Shown: piece after piece, positions 33,301 to 45,775 of the stretch
Layout of the letters: every line of letters starts with the position of its first letter
Position numbering within the stretch: the stretch's first letter is position 1
From: Oreohelix idahoensis
Lineage: Eukaryota > Mollusca > Gastropoda > Stylommatophora > Oreohelicidae
Reading direction: 5' to 3'
DNA length: 64,000 bases
Assembly: GCA_024509875.1 (NCBI GenBank)
Contig: JAMPIV010010562.1
Coordinates: 512,501 to 576,500, forward strand
Notes under the pieces: model-generated
Databases searched by the model: none
Told to the model about the DNA's origin: nothing
What the model saw: only the letters and a program-made list of their open reading frames with translations
Translations under genes and position numbers: made by a program

Positions 33301-35699
33301 TTTAGTTTGTAACAATTAAATATGAGAAATAATATAGCATGTTTTAGATTGCACGTTAGAAGTTATCTTTATGATTTATTATATTAAGCTATAGTTTGTA
33401 ACAATTAAATGTGAGAAATAATACAGCATGTTTAGATTGCACGTTAGAAGTTATCTTTATGATTTATTATATTAAGCTATAGTTTGTAACAATTAAATGT
33501 GAGAAATAATACAGCATGTTTTAGATTGCACGTTAGAAGTTATCTTTATGATTTATTATATTAAGCTTTAGTTTGTAACAATTAAATGTGAGAAATAATA
33601 CAGCATGTTTTAGACTGGATGTTAGAAGTTATCTTTATGATTTATTATATTAAGCAATAGTTTGTAAACATTAAATGTGGGAAATAATACAGCATGTTTT
33701 AGATTGCATGTTAGAAGTTATCTTTATGATTTATTATATTAAGCTATAGTTTGTAACAATTACATGTGAGAAATAATACAGCGTGTTTTAGATTGGACGT
33801 TAGAAGTTATCTTTATGATTTATTATATTAAGCAATAGTTTGTAAACATTAAATGTGGGAAATAATACAGCGTGTTTTAGATTGCATGTTAGAAGTTATC
33901 GTTATGATTTATTATATTAAGCTATAGTTTGTAACAATTACATGTGAGAAATAATACAGCATGTTTTAGATTGTACGTTAGAAGTTATCTTTATGATTAA
34001 TTATATTAAGCTATAGTTTGTAACAATTACATGTGAGAAATAATACAGCATGTTTTAGATTGTACGTTAGAAGCTATCTTTATGATTTATTATATTAAGC
34101 TATAGTTTGTAACAATTACATGTGAAAAATAATACAGCATGTTTTAGATTGCACAATAGAAGTTATCTTTATGATTTATTATATTAAGCTATAGTTTGTA
34201 ACAATTAAATGTGAGAAATAATACAGCATGTTTTAAATTGGACGTTAGAAGTTATCTTTATGATTTATTATATTAAGCTATAGTTTGTAACAATTAAATG
34301 TGAGAAATAATACAGCATGTTTTAGATTGTACGTTAGAAGTTATCTTTATGAATTATTATATTACGCTATAGTTTGTAACAATTAAATGTGAGAAATAAT
34401 ACAGCATGTTTTAGATTGGACGTTAAAAGTTATCTTTATGATTTATTATATTAAGCTATAGTTTGTAACAATTACATGTGAGAAATAATACAGCATGTTT
34501 TAGATTGGACGTTAGAAGTTATCTTTATGATTTTTTATATTAAGCTATAGTTTGTAACAATAAAATGTGAGAAATAATACTGCATGTTTTAGATTGTACG
34601 TTAGAAGTTATCTTTATGATTTATTATATTAAGCTTTAGTTTGTAACAATTACATGTGAGAAATAATACAGCATGTTTTAAATTGTACGTTAGAAGTTAT
34701 CTTTATGATTAATTATATTAAGCTATAGTTTGTAACAATTACATGTGAGAAATAATACAGCATGTTTTAGATTGTACGTTAGAAGCTATCTTTATGATTT
34801 ATTATATTAAGCTATAGTTTGTAACAATTACATGTGAGAAATAATACAGCATGTTTTAGATTGCACGATAGAAGTTATCTTTATGATTTATTATATTAAG
34901 CTATAGTTTGTAACAATTAAATGTGAGAAATAATACAGCATGTTTTAAATTGGACGTTAGAAGTTATCTTTATGATTTATTATATTAAGCTATAGTTTGT
35001 AACAATTAAATGTGAGAAATAATACAGCATGTTTTAGATTGTACGTTAGAAGTTATCTTTATGAATTATTATATTACGCTATAGTTTGTAACAATTAAAT
35101 GTGAGAAATAATACAGCATGTTTTAGATTGTACGTTAGAAGTTATCTTTATGATTTATTATATTAAGCTATAGTTTGTAACAATTACATGTGAGAAATAA
35201 TACAGCATGTTTTAGATTGGACGTTAGAAGTTATCTTTATTATTTTTTATATTAAGCTATAGTTTGTAACAATAAAATGTGAGAAATAATACTGCATGTT
35301 TTAGATTGTACGTTAGAAGTTATCTTTATGATTTATTATATTAAGCTTTAGTTTGTAACAATTACATGTGAGAAATAATACAGCATGTTTTAAATTGTAC
35401 GTTAGAAGTTATCTTTATGATTAATTATATTAAGCTATAGTTTGTAACAATTACATGTGAGAAATAATACAGCATGTTTTAGATTGTACGTTAGAAGCTA
35501 TCTTTATGATTTATTATATTAAGCTATAGTTTGTAACAATTACATGTGAGAAATAATACAGCATGTTTTAGATGGCACGATGGAAGTTACCTTTATGATT
35601 TATTATATTAAGCTATAGGTTGTAACAATTAAATGTGAGAAATAATACAGCATGTTTTAGATTGGACGTTAGAAGTTATCTTTATGATTTATTATATTC
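30362..35699 (+). repeat. 89-bp satellite array, about 60 units
   Basis: Monomer of 89 bp beginning AGCTATAGTTTGTAACAATT and ending TTATGATTTATTATATTA. Exact 89-bp steps were checked at 30451/30540. Marker variants recur at multiples of the unit: 712 bp (8 units, TACTGCATG at 34582/35294), 1,513 bp (17 units, GTTATAG at 30718/32231) and 2,491 bp (28 units less one base, 32091/34582). The array thus grew partly by duplication of multi-unit blocks. There is no coding function. Confidence 0.97.
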
Positions 35700-37431
35700 A
35701 GCTATCAAAGAAGCTAACAGGGAAATACAAGCAAACAAGTTGCCTCATAAAAGACAAGAATGGGAAACTGCTCCGCAATATACAAGAGCAAATGAAGAGG
35801 TGGACATAATATTTTTGGGACCTTCTCAATAGACCAGCTCCACAAAACCCGCCGGACATCCAGCCAGCAGAAGAAGAGCTACAAATTAACGGTGAAAGAC
35901 CAACGAAGGAAGAAATAAAGAAAGCCATAAAGCTTCTAAGAGAGGGAAAAGCGTCTGGACCTGATGGCATTCCAGCAGAGGCCATCAAAGTAGATATCGA
36001 CACGGCTACAGAGATGTTATATAAATTACTTGGTAAAGTCTGGGAAAAGGAAGAGATACCAGCAGAATGGAAGAAAGGATATCTGGTTAAGTTGCCTAAG
36101 AAGGGAAATTTACAAGAGTGCACAAATTATAGAGGAATAATGTTACTATCAGTGCCAGGAAAAGTATTAAACAGGATTATCCTTGAGAGATTAAAAGAGT
36201 CCATAGACAAGAAACTGAGAGATGAACAAGCATGTTTTCGACAAAACAGATCATGTACAGACCAGATAGCCACTTTGAGAATAATAGTTGAACAAAGTCT
36301 GGAATGGAATTCACCACTATACATCGGATTTGTGGACTACGAAAAGGCATTTGACAGTGTAGACAGAGAATCACTTTGGAAATTGATGAGGCATTATGGA
36401 GTTCCCCTGAAGATCATTAATTTAATAAAGAAAACATATGAAGACATGACATGCAAAGTTCTTCACGAAGGACAGCTTACAGAACCGTTTGGGATAAGAA
36501 CAGGAGTGCGACAGGGATGCCTCTTGTCACGATTTCTTTTCTTGCTGGCAATAGATTGGGTTATGAGATCATCGACAACACACAACAGAAATGGAATCCA
36601 GTGGACTCTGACTAAGCAGTTGGATGATCTGGATTTTGCTGATGACTTGGCTCTTCTGTCCCATAACCGTAATCAGATGCAGGACAAATTGAAAACACTC
36701 GATGAGAGGTCACAGCAACTGGGTCTGAAAATACACAGGGAAAAGACAAAAATAATGAGAATAAATGCAGGTAATGATAACAGGGTTGAACTTGAAGAAA
36801 CACCAATACAAGATGTAGAATCGTACACATATCTTGGCAGTAATATAGACAAAGTTGGAGGGACAGACAGCGATATCAAAATAAGAATACAAAGGGCAAG
36901 AAGAGCTTTCATTGCATTGGGAAATATATGGAGATCAAGAGAAATCGGATCCAACACGAAAATAAGAATCTTCAACTCAAATGTGAAGTCAGTCCTATTG
37001 TATGGCTCGGAGACATGGAGAACAACAAAGACAACAACCAAAAAGCTACAGACTTTCATAAATGGGTGCTTGCGTAGAATAGAGGGATTAAAATGGTATG
37101 ACAAGGTTACCAACGTGGAACTGATGACAAGAACTAGACAAGTGCCAGTGGAACAAGAGATGAGAAGAAGACGATGGCGATGGATAGGACACACACTGAG
37201 GAAACCTGTTGATAGCATTACAAGGCAGTCCTTGTTCTGGAACCCCCAGGGCAAGAGAGGCAGAGGAAGACCAAGAAGTACATGGAGAAGAGAGATGGAA
37301 ACAGAGGTGAAAATGATGAGGAGAACATGGAAAGAACTTGAGATGATGGCACGTGACAGGAGGACTTGGCATGTGTTTGTTGAAGGCCTATGCTCCTTTG
37401 GGAGTGAAGGGTTATGAATGAATGAATGAAT
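35700..37431 (+). mobile_element. LINE B (RTE-like) inserted in the 89-bp satellite
   Basis: 5'-truncated non-LTR element lying between satellite units. It ends GAATGAATGAAT, a tandem-repeat tail typical of the RTE group, and satellite resumes at ATATTAAGCTATAG. The short shared ATATT on both sides may be the target duplication. Confidence 0.92.
35704..37417 (+). pseudogene. LINE B reverse transcriptase, endonuclease lost by truncation
   Basis: The frame begins just inside the 5' breakpoint (SKKLTGKYKQTS) and meets one TAA at 35807. It then stays open to 37417; from the Met at 36014 this is 467 residues. RT motifs in order are SGPDGIPAEA, NYRGIMLLSVPGK, FRQNRSCTDQI, DYEKAFDSVDRESLW, GVRQGCLLS and the catalytic LDFADDLALL. 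The C-terminal region has YLGSNIDKVGG, YGSETWRTTK and RRRWRWIGHTLRKP. The endonuclease that would nick target DNA is absent, so this copy cannot move itself. The RT core appears intact apart from the single stop. Confidence 0.92.
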
Positions 37432-37708
37432 ATTAAGCTATAGTTTGTAACAATTAAATGTGAGAAATAATACAGCATGTTTTAGATTGCACGTTAGAAG
37501 TTATCTTTATGATTTATTATATGAAGCTATAGTTTGTAACAATTAAATGTGAGAAATAATACAGCATGTTATAGATTACACGTTAGAAGTTATCTTTATG
37601 ATTTATTATATGAAGCTATAGTTTGTAACAATTAAATGTGAGAAATAATACTGCATGTTTTAGATTGGACGTTAGAAGTTATCTTTATGATTTATTATAT
37701 GAAGCTAT
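37432..37708 (+). repeat. 89-bp satellite, about 3 units between two LINEs
   Basis: Same monomer and orientation as 30362-35699. These units carry TATATGAAGC where most others have TATATTAAGC. Confidence 0.96.
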
Positions 37709-38417
37709 AGGTCTCCAAATAAATGCCTCTAAAACTAAAGCTATGAACTTTTCTAAAGAGACCTTTGATATCATCTTGAACGGGGAAAAACTACAGAAAG
37801 TTGAAAGTTTCAATTATTTAGGCAGTAAAATGACTCAGGATGGTGACACAACAAGAGAAATCCATACTAGAATTGCTTTGGCAGCTAGCGCCTTCAATAG
37901 ATTATCTAACATTTGGAAATTACGATCATTGAATATACATACCAAGCTTCGTCTGTTTAATTCAAATGTTATCTCAGTGTTAACATACGGCTGTGAGAGT
38001 TGGAAAATAACAAAATCATTGGAGAACAAGCTGAATACATTCGAGAACAAATGTCTTAGAAAACTCATGAACATCAGTTGGAAAGAATTCAAGACTAATC
38101 GACAAATAAGAGAAGACTCTAGGCAGAAATATGTCTCCGACTATATAAGGAAAAGACGATGGTCATATATCGGTCATGTCCTACGAATGCAAAACAACAG
38201 AATACCACTACAGGCGCTCACTTGGGTTCCTGAGGGTAAGAGGAAAAAAGGAAGACCAAAAGAAACACTCAGAAGAACAATAATAAGAGAAGGAAGAACG
38301 TTGGGCCTAAATAATGTGCAAGAGCTAAGAGGAGTGGCGTCACAACGAACAACCTGGAGAGCACTGGTTTCTGCCTTATGCGCCGTGTTTGGTGCTTAAA
38401 GAATTTATTATTATTAT
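37709..38417 (+). mobile_element. LINE C (RTE-like) 3' fragment inserted in the satellite
   Basis: 5'-truncated insertion between AAGCTATAG (left) and TATAGTTTGTAAC (right), with TATAG as a possible target duplication. It ends in TTA/ATT repeats at about 38405-38417. Family C differs from families A and B in sequence and tail. Confidence 0.9.
37710..38399 (+). pseudogene. LINE C polyprotein, C-terminal part
   Basis: The open frame starts just after the RT catalytic motif would end (GLQINASKTKAMNFS) and continues SFNYLGSKMTQDG, LTYGCESWKITKSLE, LRKLMNISWKEF, RRWSYIGHVLRMQNN and EGKRKKGRPKETLRR to a natural stop. This is the thumb and C-terminal region of RTE-like polyproteins. The catalytic RT and endonuclease are missing through 5' truncation. 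The frame itself has no internal stop, which suggests a recent insertion. An apparent longer frame from 37638 begins in satellite DNA and is accidental. Confidence 0.88.
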
Positions 38418-38514
38418 TATAGTTTGTAACAATTAAATGTGAGAAATAATACAGCATGTTTTAGATTGGACGTTAGAAGTTATCTTTATGATTTATTATA
38501 TTAAGCTTTAGTTT
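38418..38514 (+). repeat. Last 89-bp satellite unit
   Basis: About one unit follows LINE C and passes into non-satellite DNA at GTTTATTTGATAGC. Confidence 0.94.
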
Positions 38515-40403
38515 ATTTGATAGCAATGCTGCAGATGGAGCATGCAGCCATCACGTGATCACAGCCTGTTAGTACTGGTACGTCTCGTAACAACAATAAA
38601 AAGTTGTTCCCAAAACCTGTTCTTGTCCTCACTTGTTACATTTAGTGACTCCAGTTTAAAATTAGCGATATTTAGCGTTTTCTTCCTATGGGTTTGCCCG
38701 GAGTGCAATGACGTCGTTTCTGATTAACATTAACATTAGCATTAACATTAGCATTACCATTAACATTAGCATTAACATTAATAGCGTTTTCTTACTAAAC
38801 GTCAGATCCGATTTTTGATATCTTACTAAATTTTTAATTTGTTGTAAATAATATTGTAAAACTACAGCACAGGGGGGAGATCAGGCATATGACGTCATAG
38901 CGGACAATAATTGTTAGTCTCTCTTTAACTTTATTGGCCATTTTAGAATTTAGTTTGTTTTGTTTTGTTTCTGGTAAAAATAAAATTACAACGTAAATGT
39001 CAAAGGTAAAATTGCCTTAATTGCCCATTGTCTTGATATATGTCTCATGTTTATTCAATAGGTATAAGTGCTGATAATAACACTCTAAAATGAAGAGATG
39101 TACTTGTCAGTCAACTCTGTAGAAATATTATATCATATACTGTGATCGTCTGATCGCCCTTGACATTTGATGGCTGGTCATGGCTCTCAAGTGGTATCCT
39201 TCTCTTGGCTATTCGACCTCAGATTTGAACTGAGCCCATTTTGTTAAGGGTGCGTCACTAAAATGGCTATTTCCACCGGATGTTGTAAGAGCCTCTTTTC
39301 GCATAATTTTATGGAGATTCTCTATTTTATGCCATCGCCATCTCCGTCCTCCCAGAATCCTGGACAGTTCTCTTTATGTATTTATATCTCACATCTTCAA
39401 ACTTCAGCTGTTGTTACCTGTTTTTGAGTGAGTGGTCATGGTGCTATCTTGGGATTAACATTAAATTGAATCCCATTTAGGGATATTTAGCACTTTTTTA
39501 CAACTCATATACAACAAGCAGGTAAAGTCACTGACATTTACCTAAATTTCTGTATTTGCTGCACAGCCAGACCTTGACTTCCGGAACTCAATTTTCCAAC
39601 ACCGTCGTATTTTTGTCCCCCCCCATACTGTTACGTTAAGACACACTAGTTGAGTACATTCTATGGGACGTAATTTTTAATGTCAAGGGACGCAATAAGC
39701 GTTAGAAGGATTGTCAGAACTTTTAAAACATTAAATAGTTATTTATTTTAAATATTTTCAAACACTTTTGCAACAAAAATGCACATGGTAAACAATTTTA
39801 AAGTCCATAAAAAATATGTCTGGGCATTGATATTGTTACAGAAACTTGCATTTATATATTATAATTGATAAATAAATGAACGCTAGGCTCAAATCCACGT
39901 CTATAAATATGTATAACACAAGTTTCTTTAATAAGGGTTTGTCGTTAATTTCCTTATGTGTATATTTTTGACCGGCACATAGTGCTGCCTAAACTAAAGT
40001 TGTGATGATATGTTTGACAAGTCCCCTTGTGAGCTCGACCTTGACCATCATTCCCCACTAACTGTCTCTACTAAGCATTATTACATGATGTAACAAGAGG
40101 AGCTTTCATATTGCATAGTGGCACGTACGGACATTACAGTACATCGAGTCTAACACAAATATATCAGTATCTCAACTCACACATTTAGTCTCATTGTATG
40201 GCTCTGAAACATAGAGATCAGCGAAGACGTTATAATTCGCAGTGGTTGAATCACACTTAACCGTACATTTCCAGTAATAAGTCATCCAATTCGCTTTTAC
40301 TGTGTTACGTTATAGCCAAACCATAAATTCTTACACCTAGTCCCTAACCGTTATCACAGTCAATTTGTGTTTAATGACATCATTTCTGTCAATATTCTTC
40401 AGC
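38515..40403. other. No gene; ATTAAC/ATTAGC short repeat
   Basis: AT-rich. Hexamer-like repeats ATTAACATTAGC occupy about 38725-38782. A trace near 40190-40215 (CTCATTGTATGGCTCTGAAAC) resembles the YGSET segment of LINE B but is too short to classify. Nothing else was recognised. Confidence 0.45.
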
Positions 40404-41931
40404 TCTACAAGGACAGCGAGTGATTTGAGAGACTTGAGTGCAGGAAACAAGTTCATTGCATTACAAGAACAGCCAGTAACTTGAGTCCAGGAAACAAGTT
40501 CATAGTATTACAAGAACAGACAGTGACTTGAGAGACTTGAATCCAGGAAACAAGTTCATAGTATTACAAGGACAGCCAGTGACTTAAATCCAGGAAACAA
40601 TTTCATAGTATTACAAAAAGGACAGCCAGTGACTTGAGAGAATTGAGTCCAGAAAACAAGTTCATAGTGTTACAAGGACAGCCAGTGACTTGAGAGACTT
40701 GAATCCAGGAAACCAGTTCGTAGTATAAAATGACAGCCAGTGACTTGAGAGACTTGAGTCCAGGAAATAAGCTCATAGTATTACAGGGACAGCCAGTGAA
40801 TGGAGAGACTTGAATCCAGGAAACAAATTCGTAGTATTACAATGACAGCCAGTAACCTGAGAGACGTGAGTCCAGGAAACAAGTTCGTAGTACTGCATGG
40901 ACAGCCAGTGACTTGAGAGACTTGAGTCCAGGAACTAAGTTCATAGTATTACAAGGACAGCCAGTGACTTGAGAGACTTGAGTCCAGGAAACAAGTTCAT
41001 AGTATTACAATGATAGTCAGTGACTTGAATCCAGGAAACAAGTTCATAGTATAAAAAGGACAGCCAGTGATATAGAGAATTGAGTCCAGAAAACAAGTTC
41101 ATAGTATTACAATGACAGCCAGTGACATGAGAGACTTGAATCCAGGAAACCAGTTCGTAGTATGACAACGACAGCCAGTGACTTGAGAGACTTGAGTCCA
41201 AGAAACAAGTTCATAGTATTACAAGGACAGCCAGTGACGTGAGGGACTCGAGTTCAGGAAACAAGTTCATATTATTACAACGATAGTCAGGGAATTGAGA
41301 CATTTGAGTCCAGGAAACAAGTTCATAGTATTACAAGGACAGCCAGTGACTTGAATCCAGAAAACAAGTTCATAGTATTACAAGGACAGCCAGTGACTTG
41401 AGAGACTTGAATCCAGGAAACAAGTTCGTAGTATTACAATGACAGCCAGTGACCTGAGAGTCTTGAGTCCAGGAAACAAGTTCATAGTATTACAAGGACC
41501 GCCAGTGACATGAGAGACTTGAGTCCAGGAAACAAGTTTATAGTATTACAAAGACAGCCAGTGACTTGAGAGACTTGAATCCAGGAAATAAGTTCATAGT
41601 ATTGCAAGGACAGCCAGTGACTTGTGAGACTTAAGTCAAGTAAACAAGTTCATAGTATTACAGGGACAGCCAGTGACTTGAGAGACTTGAGTCCAGGAAA
41701 CAAGTTCATAGTGTTACAAGGACAGCCAGTGACTTGACAGACTTGAGTCCAGGAAACAAGTTCATAGTATTACAAGGACAGGCAGTGACTTGAGAGACTT
41801 GTGTCCAGGAAACAAGTTCATATCATTACAAGAACAGCCAGTGAATTGAGAGACTTGAGTCCAGGAAACAGGTTCATAGTATTACATAGACAGCCAGTGA
41901 CTTGAGAGAGTTGAGTCCACGAAACAAGTTC
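40404..41931 (+). repeat. 56/47-bp minisatellite, left block
   Basis: The unit starts GGACAGCCAGTGACTTGAGA and ends TTCATAGTATTACAA, with a 56-bp period (40925/40981). A 47-bp form lacks 9 bp where CTTGAGAGACTTGA collapses to CTTGA, as expected from slippage between the two CTTGA copies. Long units predominate in this block. Confidence 0.95.
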
Positions 41932-41935
41932 ATAG

Positions 41936-43809
41936 TGTGACAGCGCCATCTTGTCATAGCCATTTTGTCTGTCGTTCTCTACCCTTTTTCTACAACCTAG
42001 CGATTTGGAAGCCATTTTTTCGTTACTCAGCCAGTATCTAAAAATAGAACATTAGTCATGCGCGCTGACAGAGCAACAGCCAATCAGAGAAGAGAAGTGC
42101 TCAGACTGACCGCGCCTGAGTTTGGCCTGTTGAAATCTTCTGTCATTTCAACGCTAGACGCAGAGAGAAGAAGTCGCCAAACCAGAGTTGAAATCTGAAG
42201 ATACCTTGAACACGTGAGTTAATTTAGGTAGAAGGTGATAGTGTTAGAAAGAATATAGGGATGTAGGTCTGCCACCTATTTGTTGTCATTTTCAACGAAA
42301 TAGACAGATGCATGTGTTTCCTAATGAGATTTCTTTTTAGGGCATTATATTTAGTTTTGAAATGATAGATGAGTGAAAATAACTGTGGATAGATTTTACT
42401 GGTGTTAAGTCCAGATTGCGGCTGTAAGAGTTTATTAGCAATTATTTCATTCATCAGACCGGGCAAGAAAGGCAAATTTAGTAGGAGAGTATTTCATACA
42501 AAGAACTGGACAGATATGTTATCAGGGACTGGAATTTAGATAGTATTAACTGTTGGCAAGATGGCAGCCACGTGTTCATGAAAAGCATCATGCAATGTGT
42601 ATAAAGAAGGCGTCAGTGAGTCTGCATTAACACTCTTAGTTACCACGTTCTATAGGCCTATAATGTTACGCTATTTTATATTGTGTGAATTGACACGTGG
42701 GGGAAGGCAGGTTAATGTAATTTTCTTCAGTAATGGAAGAGATAGTTTTGGTTAAAGTTTATTTCACGATAATTGATTATTCTACTGTACATATTTAGTG
42801 GGTTACTTTGAGATTAGTAACATTACTGCTGTTTTTACACAGTTTTGTAGTGCTAAAGTTTCCTTTGAGAAGATGAATCTAGCTTTAGGTATTTAGATTT
42901 CTGGTGAGCACAATGCCACTACTTTTGGTACGTGGAGCACATTTGAGACATAAACGTTCCTGTTTGCCCCTTGCGGAGCAGGGCGACACCATTGCGGCTG
43001 AATCCAACAGAAGCCTGCATGAAGCATTTATATGCTATGGCAGTGGTTTGTTTCTGTAACAATGCGTTTTATATGATGAGTTCCCAATCTCATCAATCGG
43101 CATATACGACATGCTTCAGAGTGCAGGGATGAATATTGAGATGGATCAGTTGTGAGGTGGTGGTTTATGCTTATTAATGAGAGTATTCGTTGTACATATC
43201 ATTTAATATTATTTAATGCACAGTTCATTATTACTTAATTATTGTTATGTGTATAATGATTTATGAGAGCACGTCGGTCCACTTGGGAATAAATTATGTC
43301 TCTTCTCGCTTCTGATGGAGCATGGGACCACCAGTGTGGTTTCCTCCGCATGAAGCATTCAGAAGCTCTTACAGTAGTGGTTTCGGTAGCAATCTATGTA
43401 ACGTGGTGAGATTGCCAGCCTCATGCACAACACCATACTAGTCTCGCTAGACGACATGCATGTGTGTGTGTGTTTGTGCATAATAGTTGAATGTTTCACG
43501 TAGCGTGGAAGAAGGACAGTTTGACAGGTGAGAGCATGGTGTTTCTCATTATTTAACTATTATGATTTTAACTAGTCGTTGCTTTGTTTGCGTCTTCAGA
43601 TTAGCAATCGAGCACTGGCTGGGTGTTTTGTTTTGTTTGCTTTGTTTTATTTGTTTAATGCATGCTTCATACGGTTGGTCATCGACTGGGTTGTATGAAT
43701 AAATACAGCCCCTGCCTTTAGAATCAGAGTTTTATTGTTGATCGGGTCGGTTGCGAGTGTGCAAGAAAGTGATATATCACAACATCATCATCTCGCCCAC
43801 CCTATCACA
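41936..43809 (+). mobile_element. Solo LTR (1,874 bp) inside the minisatellite
   Basis: Begins TGTGACAGC and ends CCTATCACA, a TG...CA element with matching 5-bp termini. It is flanked by ATAG on both sides (41932-41935 and 43810-43813). Removing it restores the repeat's TTCATAG...ATTACAAGG. It has no long open frame. A polyadenylation-like AATAAA near 43697 lies close to the right end, consistent with LTR orientation on the plus strand. It matches neither of the other two LTR pairs in the window. Confidence 0.85.
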
Positions 43810-44892
43810 ATAGAATTACAAGGACAGCCAGTGACTTGAGAGACGTGAGTCCAGGAAACGAGTTCATAGTATTACAACGACAACCAGTGACTTGAGAGAC
43901 TTGAGTCTAGGAAACAAGTTCATAGTATTACAAGGACAGCCAGTGACTTGAATCGAGGAAACAAGTTCATAGTATTACAAAGGACAGCCAGTGACTTGAA
44001 AGACTTGAATCCAGGAAGCAAGTTCATAGTATTACAAGGACATCCAGTGACTTGAATCCAGGTAAAAAGTTCATAGTATTACAAGGACAGCCAGTGATTT
44101 GAGAGATTTGAGTCCAGGAAACAAGTTCATAGTATTACAAGGACAGCCAGTGACTTGAATCCAGAAAACAAGTTCATAGTATTACAAGGACAGCCAGTGA
44201 TTTGAGAGACTTGAGTCCAGGAAACAATTTCATAGTATTACAAGGACAGATAGTGACTTGAATCCAGGAAACAAGTTCATAGTATTACAAGGACAGCCAG
44301 TGATTTGAATCCAGGAAACAAGTTCATAGTATTACAAGGACAGCCAGTGATTTGAGAGACTTGAGATCAGGAAACAAGTTCATAGTATTACAAGGACAGC
44401 CAGTGACTTGAATCCAGGTAAAAAGTTCATAGTATTACAAGGACAGCCAGTGATTTGAATCCAGAAAACAAGTTCATAGTATTACAAGGACAGCCAGTGA
44501 TTTGAGAGACTTGAGTCCAGGAAAAAAGTTCATAGTATTACAAGGACAGCCAGTATCTTGAATCCAGGAAACAAGTTCATAGTATTACAAGGACAGCCAG
44601 TGATTTGAATCCAGGAAACAAGTTCATAGTATTACAAGGACAGCCAGTGACTTGAATCCAGGAAACAAGTTCATAGTATTACAAGGACATAAAGTGACTT
44701 GAATCCAGGTAAAATGTTCATAGTATTACAAGGACAGCCAGTGATTTGAGAGACTTGAGTCCAGGAAACAAGTTCATAGTTTTACAAGGACAGCCAGTGA
44801 CTTGAATCCAGGTAAAAATTTCATAGTATTACAAGAACAGCCAGTGATTTGAGAGAATTGAGTCCAGGAAACAAGGTCATAGTGTTACAAGG
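43810..44892 (+). repeat. 56/47-bp minisatellite, right block
   Basis: Continuation of the 40.4-kb array after the solo LTR. Here the 47-bp short unit is frequent and interspersed with 56-bp units, unlike the left block, and TGATTTGAGAG is a common local variant. Confidence 0.95.
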
Positions 44893-45023
44893 TTTAGTTT
44901 GGTTTTATGGACTATCTTCATTGTACACGGACAACTCCATCAGTGCTCCGATCTCCTCCCTTAGATCACACAAGGCGGATCTCAGCACAGTCCACGAACA
45001 CCATAGCACCGTCGAAATTCCCA

Positions 45024-45231
<208 letters not shown>

Positions 45232-45334
45232 TTGGTGGGTAGGTTTATAATTTTTACATTATTAAAGGGGTCGGAGTGTAACGTGCGCCTCGATTTATTT
45301 GTTAAGAACCAGCATTACAAGGTCAATGTTTTAT

Positions 45335-45548
45335 TTCAACTTATCTTGTGTCAATGTAATAGAGGGGTTTAATGTCAACTTATCTTGTGTCAAGGTAATA
45401 GAGGGGTTTTATGTCAACATATCTTGTGTCAAGGTAATAGAGGGATTTTATCTTGTGTCAAGGTAGTAGAGGGGTTTTATGTCAACTTATCTTGTGTCAA
45501 GGTAATAGAGGAGTTTTATGTCAACTTATCTTGTGTAAAGGAAATAGA
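45335..45548 (+). repeat. 39-bp minisatellite, about 5-6 units
   Basis: The unit ATCTTGTGTCAAGGTAATAG then AGGGGTTTTATGTCAACTT repeats with a 39-bp period (45382/45421). One unit is shortened. Confidence 0.9.
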
Positions 45549-45639
45549 GTCAGATTCCCCTTCGCCCCTCCCCCCAAACAAAATAGACATTCAAAAAATC
45601 AATTAAAAAAACAGAGACAGACTCAAAAACTAGAGGCAC

Positions 45640-45775
45640 ATCCAAAATTAGAGGCAGACAAAAACACATGGAGAAGAGAACTTGAGATATATACAAGAAA
45701 GATGAAGGAAACATGAGACGAATTGTAACAGCTGACGTATAAGGCTGTAAGGCGAAGAAGAAGATAAGTGAAAGT
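45640..45775 (+). pseudogene. RTE-like LINE 3' scrap
   Basis: ACATGGAGAAGAGAACTTGA and following bases correspond to the TWRREM segment near the end of LINE B (37280 onward). The reading closes within 40 codons. Confidence 0.5.

Noticed and set aside
30362..35699. The 89-bp array as a CRISPR locus
   Set aside because: Units are contiguous with no variable spacers, the unit is far longer than a CRISPR repeat, and the setting is eukaryotic.
35635..35832. A gene starting MRNNTACFRLDV (also at 37638)
   Set aside because: The start lies in satellite sequence and merely reads into an inserted LINE, at one site in the wrong frame.
40404..44892. The 56-bp array as repeat-spacer structure
   Set aside because: The whole unit is conserved; length variation is a 9-bp slippage deletion, not spacer diversity.
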